Shown here: in pieces, positions 1-6,133 of the stretch
How positions within the stretch are numbered: position 1 is the first letter of the stretch
Layout of the letters: every line of letters starts with the position of its first letter
Origin: Maribacter sp.
GTDB taxonomy: Bacteria; Bacteroidota; Bacteroidia; Flavobacteriales; Flavobacteriaceae
DNA: 6,558 bases
NCBI GenBank assembly: GCA_018679695.1
Contig: JAHHKH010000057.1
Span: 1 to 6,558, forward strand
Direction of reading: 5' to 3'
The notes under the pieces: generated by a model
Told to the model about the DNA's origin: nothing
What the model saw: the letters and a program-made list of their open reading frames with translations, nothing else
Database searches by the model: none
Position numbers and translations under genes: made by a program

Positions 1-311
1 TTTCCTATTGGAGCAAAAAATCGGTGGGTTCCCATTAGTCCGTCGAGTATTATTTCCAGAACTTCGAGATTAATGATAACGAAACCCACATATACCAATA
101 GGTGCAGTAGCCCTGGAATGGGTCTTACAACCATCTGGGATTGACCCAATGCGATTTTGGCCATGTTCTTCCATCTTTGGGGTTTGTTATCGCTAACATC
201 AGTATCCTTACCCAACCTAATGTTTCTCGCAAGTTTCTTTACATTTCGGGCAAAAAATCCAATACCAATAATCAGGATGACAGCAAATAAGATATTCGGA
301 AGATATTGCAT
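1..311 (-). CDS. Membrane-anchored (Fe-S)-binding protein, N-terminal part (cut by window edge)
   Basis: This is the first 103 codons of a leftward gene that runs off the left edge. It starts at an ATG (311-309) immediately after the TAA of the MCE gene. The reading begins MQYLPNILFAVILIIG and has a membrane helix at about residues 4-22. A basic stretch with a KKLARNIRLGKD segment follows (about 25-36), then a GQSQMVVRPIPGLLH segment (about 56-70) and a second membrane helix at about 69-90. This arrangement matches the N-terminus of the roughly 440-residue flavobacterial (Fe-S)-binding proteins related to HdrC/GlpC and NarI-type membrane subunits. Those carry their CxxCxxC clusters further downstream, outside this window. 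The expected role is electron transfer at the inner membrane, with partner and substrate unknown. The family call is from recollection of similar N-termini; no Fe-S motif is visible in the part present. It is very likely co-transcribed with the MCE gene upstream. Confidence 0.75.
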   Translation of the reverse strand, partial: MQYLPNILFAVILIIGIGFFARNVKKLARNIRLGKDTDVSDNKPQRWKNMAKIALGQSQMVVRPIPGLLHLLVYVGFVIINLEVLEIILDGLMGTHRFFAPIG

Positions 312-1280
312 TTACGGTTGTTCTTTTTGTTCAGCAGGGTCGTTCTCTGGGAGGGTATACTCCTTTTGTTTTTTACCAAAAACCGAAACATTGACATATC
401 GTTTAGGGTTCAAACGGAAATCCTGAAGTAACAAATCCAATTCTTTCGAGGCGTTGTTCAGGTTAAAATATAACTGCTCGTCTTTCATTAACTTTCCTAA
501 AGACCCATCACCTTTCTCAATCTGTTTTAAAATTTTATCCAAATTTGAAACTGTGGATTCCAAACTGGCCAATGTCCGACCTAGACCTGCATTGTTCAAT
601 GAATCTGAGAGTTTTGCGAAATTCGAAGAAAGTTCGTTGAAATTTGTCAAGGAACTATCAAGCTTACCTTGATTGTTTTTCAATAAACTATTTAATACCG
701 ATGCACTGCCCTCAAGGCTTTTCATCAACTTATTGAGCCCTGAAATAGATTCACGAAGATCATTCTTGGTCTTGGCATCCAATACTTGGTTAACGTTCAT
801 CAATAAGGTATCCGCATTGGTAAAAGCACCTTCAATTTTTTGTTGCAATGGCGTAAGTTTTTGCTGTACCAATTCAGTAAGACCGGGCCTAGTATCAGTA
901 GCTAGCGTATCACCGGATTGAGCTATAGGAGCACCATCGAAAACAGGTCTAATTTGAATCCCCTTCCCACCAATTATTCCGGTATCATATAACTCTGCCC
1001 TACTATTTTTGGAAAATGTGAAATCGTTGCTGACAGAAAAAGTAACCAATAAACTGCCAGAAGCATCTTTAAATCGAATAGCATTGACATTACCAACATT
1101 AAAACCGTTTATGGTCACTTGCGTTCCCGGTTGAAGCCCCCCAATATGTTGATAAACCGCATATAGTGTTTTACTATTATCAAACAAAGGGGTTGACTTT
1201 AAATAACTATAACCTAAAATGAACAGTAGTATTCCACCAACTACGATTATTCCTGTTTTAATTTCCCTGGATAGTTTCAA
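312..1280 (-). CDS. MlaD/MCE-family lipid-transport protein
   Basis: A 322-residue protein with the standard MlaD layout. It has a short cytoplasmic start (KLSREIKTG), one membrane helix at about residues 9-27, and an MCE domain at about 37-113 that includes GGLQPGTQVTINGFNVG and a YDTGIIGGKGIQI strand-loop. A long Ser/Leu/Asn-rich helical region follows (about 134-290), likely a coiled coil crossing the periplasm. Near the C-terminus, GDGSLGKLMKDEQLY (257-271) and FRLNPKRYVNVSVFGKK (288-304) are, as I recall, hallmarks of Bacteroidetes members. Family knowledge: MCE proteins are the substrate-binding part of ABC systems moving phospholipids between inner and outer membranes. No ATPase or permease gene lies in this window. 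The start is a TTG (1280-1278): no in-frame ATG lies between the amidase stop and here, and the next internal Met is residue 161, inside the helical region. The gap to the amidase is 55 bp, so one operon is likely. Confidence 0.9.
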   Translation of the reverse strand: MKLSREIKTGIIVVGGILLFILGYSYLKSTPLFDNSKTLYAVYQHIGGLQPGTQVTINGFNVGNVNAIRFKDASGSLLVTFSVSNDFTFSKNSRAELYDTGIIGGKGIQIRPVFDGAPIAQSGDTLATDTRPGLTELVQQKLTPLQQKIEGAFTNADTLLMNVNQVLDAKTKNDLRESISGLNKLMKSLEGSASVLNSLLKNNQGKLDSSLTNFNELSSNFAKLSDSLNNAGLGRTLASLESTVSNLDKILKQIEKGDGSLGKLMKDEQLYFNLNNASKELDLLLQDFRLNPKRYVNVSVFGKKQKEYTLPENDPAEQKEQP

Positions 1281-1335
1281 ATGGATTGATTTATCGTTAC
1301 TAACAAAATTAGAAATAAATATGAGACCGCTGTTA

Positions 1336-2664
1336 TTATTCAGTAGCGTATTTTAGGGCTTCGGTCATAGGTATTCTGACTCCTTCCCTATAAGCAACAA
1401 TATAGGAGCTGGTATATCCCTTTACATCGGCATTCGCTTTTAACATTTTAGCCTCTTCATACGAATTGGTAATACCATACATATATCGAAACAGGTTTTT
1501 ATAGGGTTCCCGGGATATTCTGCTTAAACCCTTGAAGTTTTGTGGCTTAAGGTCTAAATCTTTTTCACTGGCCATAATTTGAACTTTGAAAATCACTTTG
1601 GGTCTGGTATCCGGCTTATTGGTTTTGACTATAGGCTTTGTGATTTTTTTCTCTTCCTCAGCTTTCTGGATCGGAGTGTCACTTTCAGGTTTTTTCACCT
1701 CTTTTGCTTCGGGTTCTTTTTCGACAACTTTGGTTTTCGCTTCTTCCAATTTCTGGTCACTAGGAGTGGCTTTGTTTTCAACAGCCTCCACTGTTTCCAT
1801 TTGCACTACTTCTTTTTCTTTTGGTTTTTCCTCCTTTTGTTCCATCTCTATTTCAGGAGTTTCTTGTGGTTGTTCCGCAATATTGGCCTGTACTGCACTT
1901 TTGTACTTAATAATAGCCTCTGCAATCGCAGTGCCCATTTGTCTTTGACCAGCCTTAGAATTTAAAAACGATCCTTCGGATTTATTGGTAAGGAATCCTG
2001 TTTCGACCAAAACACTGGGCATGAAAGTTTGATGTAAAACAATAAATCCAGCTTGTTTTACTTTTCTATTGTTTCGCTTCAATTCACCTGTAAAATTATC
2101 TTGTATCAATTTTGCCAAGGCAATGCTCTGATCTAAAAATTCTTCCTGCATGATGGTAAGACCAATAATGGACTCTGGTGAATTAATATCATAATCGGCA
2201 TATCTATCCTCATAATTATCCTCGAGATAGATAACCGAGTTTTCTTTCTTGGCAATTTCAAAATTTTGCTTATTGGCATGCAGACCAAGTACAAAAGTCC
2301 CTGCCCCATGGGCATCTGAAGAATGGGAATCACAATGTACCGAAACGAATAAATCGGCATTTGCCTTGTTGGCAATCTCCCCCCTAACGTATAAATCAAC
2401 GAACTTATCCTCCTTTCTCGTGTAGATTACTTTAATATCAGGCTTTGTCTCCAAAATCTTCCCGACATTAAGAACAATATTAAGGGCAATATTCTTTTCA
2501 AGATAACCATTACCCAGGTTTCCCGGATCATGGCCGCCATGACCAGCATCCAATACAACTACAAATTTGCCATTGTTTCTTTGTTCATCATTGTCATTGG
2601 AGAATGATGTGAGCAGTAATGTCAAAAAGAACAAAGAGGTAAAAAAAATACGGTTCATATTCAT
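1336..2664 (-). CDS. N-acetylmuramoyl-L-alanine amidase (Amidase_3) with SPOR-like C-terminus
   Basis: A 442-residue exported zinc amidase that cleaves the bond between MurNAc and L-Ala of the stem peptide in peptidoglycan. Residues 1-22 form a signal peptide with no lipobox Cys, so the mature enzyme should be soluble in the periplasm. The Amidase_3 domain spans about 34-255. DAGHGGHDPG gives Zn ligand H42, GYLEKN gives E56, LFVSVH gives H110, and VLVETGF gives catalytic E221, so all key residues are present. The stretch at about 117-195 (GTFVLGLHANKQN, then ENSVIYLEDNYEDRY) is the insert that in AmiC-type enzymes carries the blocking helix. A Glu/Lys/Pro-rich linker runs about 262-355. Residues about 357-436 (VIFKVQIMAS, FRYMYG, GYTSSYIVAY) resemble a SPOR peptidoglycan-binding domain. 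Two ATGs are possible (2664 and 2658) and differ by two residues. Role in cell separation is inferred from family. It is the first gene of the leftward cluster. Confidence 0.93.
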   Translation of the reverse strand: MNMNRIFFTSLFFLTLLLTSFSNDNDEQRNNGKFVVVLDAGHGGHDPGNLGNGYLEKNIALNIVLNVGKILETKPDIKVIYTRKEDKFVDLYVRGEIANKANADLFVSVHCDSHSSDAHGAGTFVLGLHANKQNFEIAKKENSVIYLEDNYEDRYADYDINSPESIIGLTIMQEEFLDQSIALAKLIQDNFTGELKRNNRKVKQAGFIVLHQTFMPSVLVETGFLTNKSEGSFLNSKAGQRQMGTAIAEAIIKYKSAVQANIAEQPQETPEIEMEQKEEKPKEKEVVQMETVEAVENKATPSDQKLEEAKTKVVEKEPEAKEVKKPESDTPIQKAEEEKKITKPIVKTNKPDTRPKVIFKVQIMASEKDLDLKPQNFKGLSRISREPYKNLFRYMYGITNSYEEAKMLKANADVKGYTSSYIVAYREGVRIPMTEALKYATE

Positions 2665-2718
2665 ATTTACTGGGTGATTTTAGGTCCCTTTAATGGTTAA
2701 AATTATTGTAATACCCTA

Positions 2719-2748
2719 TTCGGGGAACAAAAAATATATGTAAGTTTG
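2719..2748 (+). promoter_or_regulatory. Candidate Bacteroidetes promoter for lptD-ridA
   Basis: TAAGTTTG at 2741-2748 is an exact match to the TAnnTTTG -7 word. A weak -33 match, TTCG (2719-2722), sits 18 bp upstream. Transcription would start around 2755 and give a leader of about 40 nt before the TTG start of lptD. It overlaps the candidate leftward promoter, so the two directions could compete or be co-regulated. No operator-like palindrome is evident. Confidence 0.4.
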
Positions 2749-2757
2749 AACTCCAAA
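2728..2757 (-). promoter_or_regulatory. Candidate Bacteroidetes promoter for the amidase-MCE-FeS cluster
   Basis: Read on the minus strand, TTTG (2757-2754) is followed after 17 bp by TATTTTTTG (2736-2728). This approximates the Bacteroidetes primary promoter, a -33 TTTG and a -7 TAnnTTTG about 19 bp apart, but has one extra T in the -7 word. The predicted 5' leader before the amidase ATG would be roughly 55 nt. An exact minus-strand TATTTTTG also occurs at 2783-2776 and is an alternative -7 element with a longer leader. This is a pattern match in AT-rich DNA only. Confidence 0.35.
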
Positions 2758-2795
2758 AGTCAAGCCAAACCTTTACAAAAATAGGATATATAGCC

Positions 2796-5486
2796 TTGCA
2801 ATCAAATAAACACTATTTACTTTTCCTATTTCTACTTATTATTGGTGGCCTCCGGGGATACGCTCAAGAAGACCGAATTATTCCCTTGCCCATTAAAGCA
2901 GCACAGGATACAATCGTTGCACCAATACTTACTGAGAAAGAATTACAAGAAGGCCTGGTCAATGATTCAATCCCAGTTGATACCGTTAAAACCAAACCAC
3001 CTTTGTTACTTGATATTATTAAATACAAGGCAAAGGATTATGTGAAATTAAGCCAGAAAGATCAAAAAATATATCTGTATAATGAGGCCGAAATTCAATA
3101 TCAGGATACCGAGCTTAAAGCGGGTATCATTGTTATGGACTACATTAAGAATGAGGTTTATGCCGGTCGAATAAAGGATTCTTTGGGCAATTACTCACAG
3201 CTCCCATTTTTTAAGCAAGGAAGCAATGAAGTGGTCCCCGATTCCATACGTTTTAATTTCGACACACAAAAGGCCATTATCTGGAATTCAAGAACTGAAC
3301 AACAGGCTGGTCTTGGACAATTGGGCAGTGAAGCCATGAAGGTCTATGCAGATATTACCAAAAAGGAAAATGATTCGGTCTATTTTTTGAGCGAAGGAAA
3401 ACTCACCACTGCTGCGGATACTATAAATCCAGATTATTATATTAGGGTTCGTAAGGCCAAATTTGTACCCAAAAAGAAAGTCATTGCCGGCTTAAGTAAT
3501 TTGTACATTGCCGATGTTCCAACACCTATTGCCCTGCCCTTTGCTTATTTTCCATTGACCGTAGGGCGGTCGGCAGGAGTGATGATGCCCTTTATCGGCA
3601 ATGATCCGAACAGGGGGTATTTTTTGCAGGATATGGGCTATTACGTGCCTATTGGAGAATATGCAGACATATTGTTGTCTGGGGATTTTTACACCAATGG
3701 AAGTTGGGGTTTTAAAACACAATCGATCTATTCAAAACGGTATAAATACAGTGGTAATATCAACTTTAGATTTGAAAACCTGGTAACAAGCCAAAAAGGG
3801 TTCAGTGATTATAGCCTAACCAAAAACTGGAATATTCAAATATCACATTCACAGGACACCAAGGCAAGTCCCAACTCCAGATTTTCGGCATCTGTAAATA
3901 TGGGAAGTAGCGAATACTACCGTAATTCTCTGCAGCAGCGTAATTTACCCAATACCCAAAACAATACGCTTTCTTCCTCAATTTCATATTCAAAAACATT
4001 TCCTGCCTACCCTTCGGTAAACATGAGTTTGACTGCCACGCATAGCCAAAATACAAATACCCAAACCATTGAAATGAGCCTTCCGACATTGCAGGCCAGT
4101 ATGGAACGTATTTTCCCGTTTGCAAAACGGGATGGTATAAAAAAAGGTTTGATCCAGAATATTAATTTGCAATATGATCTTAACGCACAGAACCGGCTTT
4201 CAACTTCCGATGATGATTTTCTTACAAAAGAAATGTTCGATGGTGCCAGGGTCGGTGCCAAGCATCGTATCCCTATCAGTACAAATTTTAAGGTGGCTAA
4301 GTTTTTCAGCGTGAGTGTTGGGGGCAATTATGAGGATGTATGGTCAATTGAAACGTACAACAAACGGTATGATAGTGAACTAGATGCAATTGTAACCGAT
4401 ACAATAAGCGGTTTTGACCGATTCAACAAATATAATTTCAGTGCTAGTGTGGGCACCACGGTTTACGGTACTTTCAATTTTGGTGAGGATAAAAAAATAC
4501 AGGCAATAAGACATGTAATGCGGCCTTCGCTGAGTTACGGCTATGCCCCTTCATTTGAAAAGTTTTATGATGAATACATCGATGGCGATGGTGAAGTTGT
4601 CCAATTTACCCGATTTCAAGGCACATTATATGGTGCGCCTAGTTTAAGCAAATCCAATAGTCTTAGTTTTTCATTGGCCAACACCTTGGAAGCAAAAGTC
4701 AGGGACAAGGATTCAACGGCCACTGAGCCAAAAAAGATTCCGATTTTGAGTAATTTCAACATCTCAACAGGCTACAATTTTGAATCCGATTCCTTGAAAT
4801 TGAGCCCATTAACTGTAAATGGGGGTACGAATATCCTCAACAACAAAATGGCAATTAATTTTTCAGCTGGCCTTGATCCCTATGCTATTGATAATAATGG
4901 AAGAAGAATCAACACTTTCAATATTAATAATGGAGGAAGTTTATTTAGGCTTACACGGGCCAATATAAATACCAGTTATTCTATTAGTAATGAAACCTTC
5001 CAAAAAGACAAGAAAGAAGAAGAAGAGGATGTAGATCAGTTCGACTATGTTGCCCAAAGTGGTGGTTGTACGGATGACCTTTTTGGTAAAGCGGATAGTT
5101 TTCGCGATACGGGAAGGGATGATCGTAGAGATAATGATGAAGTTGAAAATCCTATTTTTGGTACCACTATTCCCTGGAATCTCCGTTTGGCTTATTCTGC
5201 ATCATATTCGAATTCAGCAAGACAAAATGAATTTAGTAATCATTCCTTGATGTTTTCGGGGGATGTTCAATTATCTCCACGTTGGAAGGTAGGTGGATCT
5301 TCTGGGTATGACTTTAAAAACAAAGGTTTTACGCTGACCCAATTGCGATTTGAACGCGATTTAAAAAGTTTTGTGATGCGTTTCAATTGGACCCCTTTTG
5401 GACGTTACGAAAGATGGTATTTCTTTATCGGTATCAAGGCTTCTTTTCTTAGCGATCTTAAATGGGAGAATCGAAGTCAGAGATAG
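2796..5486 (+). CDS. lptD: LPS-assembly protein LptD (outer-membrane barrel)
   Basis: An 896-residue outer-membrane protein, the last station of the Lpt pathway, which inserts lipopolysaccharide into the outer leaflet. A signal peptide covers about residues 1-23 (hydrophobic YLLFLFLLIIGG, then GYA-QE). An OstA/LptA-like segment lies at about 85-200 (IYLYNEAEIQYQDTELKAG). Then comes the Bacteroidetes LptD junction around 215-275 (VRKAKFVPKKKVIAGL, TPIALPFAYFPL). The rest, about 280-896, is alternating aromatic/polar beta-strand sequence, ending FGRYERWYFFIGIKASFLSDLKWE, consistent with a large barrel. An acidic, charged insert spans about 736-785 and holds the only cysteine (C758), so the disulfides known from E. 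coli LptD cannot form. The start is a TTG: the frame is open back to a TAA at 2709-2711 without any ATG or GTG, and the TTG gives a good signal peptide. An ATA at 2790 two codons upstream is a less likely start. Its LptE and Lpt ABC partners are not in this window. Confidence 0.93.
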   Translation: MQSNKHYLLFLFLLIIGGLRGYAQEDRIIPLPIKAAQDTIVAPILTEKELQEGLVNDSIPVDTVKTKPPLLLDIIKYKAKDYVKLSQKDQKIYLYNEAEIQYQDTELKAGIIVMDYIKNEVYAGRIKDSLGNYSQLPFFKQGSNEVVPDSIRFNFDTQKAIIWNSRTEQQAGLGQLGSEAMKVYADITKKENDSVYFLSEGKLTTAADTINPDYYIRVRKAKFVPKKKVIAGLSNLYIADVPTPIALPFAYFPLTVGRSAGVMMPFIGNDPNRGYFLQDMGYYVPIGEYADILLSGDFYTNGSWGFKTQSIYSKRYKYSGNINFRFENLVTSQKGFSDYSLTKNWNIQISHSQDTKASPNSRFSASVNMGSSEYYRNSLQQRNLPNTQNNTLSSSISYSKTFPAYPSVNMSLTATHSQNTNTQTIEMSLPTLQASMERIFPFAKRDGIKKGLIQNINLQYDLNAQNRLSTSDDDFLTKEMFDGARVGAKHRIPISTNFKVAKFFSVSVGGNYEDVWSIETYNKRYDSELDAIVTDTISGFDRFNKYNFSASVGTTVYGTFNFGEDKKIQAIRHVMRPSLSYGYAPSFEKFYDEYIDGDGEVVQFTRFQGTLYGAPSLSKSNSLSFSLANTLEAKVRDKDSTATEPKKIPILSNFNISTGYNFESDSLKLSPLTVNGGTNILNNKMAINFSAGLDPYAIDNNGRRINTFNINNGGSLFRLTRANINTSYSISNETFQKDKKEEEEDVDQFDYVAQSGGCTDDLFGKADSFRDTGRDDRRDNDEVENPIFGTTIPWNLRLAYSASYSNSARQNEFSNHSLMFSGDVQLSPRWKVGGSSGYDFKNKGFTLTQLRFERDLKSFVMRFNWTPFGRYERWYFFIGIKASFLSDLKWENRSQR

Positions 5487-5559
5487 TGGCAAATTTTTGG
5501 GGACTGCGGACTTGCGACCGGAATTGAAAAATAATCGAATTGGATATAATCGTACCTTA

Positions 5560-5970
5560 ATGAAAAAAATTATCACAACTAAAAATGCCCCGGCCCCGAT
5601 TGGTCCATACAACCAAGCCGTATTATCTGGAAATACGCTATACATTTCCGGTCAAATTCCTATTGACCCAACAACAGGGAAGCTTGTAGAGGGTGACATC
5701 GCTGAAGAAGCCAAACAATGTATGGAGAATTTAAAAGCCATTCTAATTGAAGCCGGAATGACTTTTGAAAACGTGGTCAAAACTTCAATTTTCATTGCTG
5801 ATATGAACCAATTTGCTGAAATAAATGCGGTTTACGCTACCTATTTCAAAGCAGATACAGCTCCATCGAGAGAGACAGTTGAAGTGGCCAATCTTCCTAA
5901 ATTCGTCAATGTGGAAATATCCATGATCGCTGTTCTTTGGCCAGTAACCAAAACAAAAAATGATTCTTGA
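5560..5970 (+). CDS. ridA: RidA family enamine/imine deaminase
   Basis: A 136-residue cytosolic protein of the RidA/YjgF/UK114 family, which hydrolyses reactive 2-aminoacrylate and related enamine/imine intermediates made by PLP enzymes, releasing ammonia and a keto acid. Family marks are complete: GPYNQAV with Y17, YISGQIP with S30, APSRETVEVANLP with R104, and VNVEISMIAV with E119. R104 and E119 correspond to the catalytic Arg105 and Glu120 of E. coli RidA, so the active Rid subfamily is likely. Length is slightly above the usual 125-130 because of a KTKNDS tail. The start is ATG 5560, which gives the standard MKKIITTKNAPAPIGPY opening. The frame stays open upstream into the end of lptD, but that part has no family similarity. 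It lies 73 bp after the lptD stop with no clear promoter or terminator between, so it is probably co-transcribed with lptD. The link is probably positional and not functional. Confidence 0.95.
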   Translation: MKKIITTKNAPAPIGPYNQAVLSGNTLYISGQIPIDPTTGKLVEGDIAEEAKQCMENLKAILIEAGMTFENVVKTSIFIADMNQFAEINAVYATYFKADTAPSRETVEVANLPKFVNVEISMIAVLWPVTKTKNDS

Positions 5971-5990
5971 ACAGCACTTGATTCTTGAAC
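5961..5990 (+). repeat. 12-bp direct repeat spanning the ridA stop codon
   Basis: TGATTCTTGAAC occurs at 5961-5972 and again at 5979-5990, an offset of exactly 18 bp. The first copy contains the last two sense codons and the TGA stop of ridA (Asp-Ser-stop). Because 18 is a multiple of three, the second copy recreates the same Asp-Ser-stop in the same frame six codons later. This looks like a small tandem duplication, or it may be chance. Confidence 0.6.
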
Positions 5991-6014
5991 TTGAATTGTC
6001 GTCAATGAAAATTA

Positions 6015-6071
6015 AAAATCAAGCAAAACAACCTTTTCTGAGCTTGGAAAAGAATTGCTATGCTTGATTTT
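6015..6071. terminator. Nested inverted repeat, possible bidirectional terminator between ridA and pfk
   Basis: An outer 11-bp perfect inverted repeat pairs AAAATCAAGCA (6015-6025) with TGCTTGATTTT (6061-6071). Inside its 35-nt spacer a second inverted repeat pairs CTTTTC (6033-6038) with GAAAAG (6047-6052) around an 8-nt loop. It lies between two convergent genes. On the minus strand the outer stem is followed by a T-rich run (TTTTTAATTTTC); on the plus strand by TTTTCTTGCTT. The stems are AT-rich and the outer loop is long, so termination is plausible but not certain. The rest of the 163-bp gap (5971-6133) shows no gene; it has only a short 5-bp hairpin at 6096-6108. Confidence 0.45.
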
Positions 6072-6133
6072 CTTGCTTATCCGTACCAAAGGTTCCGCTT
6101 ATAAAGCGCCATCCCTTAGAACATAAATCGCTC

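Noticed and set aside
157..921. Plus-strand open frames at 157-426, 454-672 and 673-921
   Set aside because: They lie antisense to the well-supported MCE and Fe-S genes and show no recognisable protein features.
1579..1965. Two overlapping plus-strand open frames opposite the amidase linker, rich in Phe or Ser
   Set aside because: They are the antisense reading of the Glu/Lys-rich linker (GAA/AAA codons read back as TTC/TTT) and have no promoter or family features.
2590..2664. The amidase as a lipoprotein
   Set aside because: There is no cysteine in the first 100 residues, so no lipobox; the signal fits ordinary signal peptidase cleavage.
3492..4327. Several minus-strand open frames inside lptD
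   Set aside because: They are shadows of a confident 896-residue gene, overlap one another in different frames and show no motif or start context.
5398..5559. A longer RidA reading frame starting at 5398, adding 54 residues and overlapping the end of lptD
   Set aside because: The added residues have no RidA similarity, overlap the conserved C-terminus of LptD in another frame, and the ATG at 5560 gives the canonical family N-terminus with correctly numbered active-site residues.
6096..6108. Short hairpin CGCTT-ATA-AAGCG as the pfk terminator
   Set aside because: The stem is only 5 bp with a 3-nt loop, and no T-run follows it on the minus strand.
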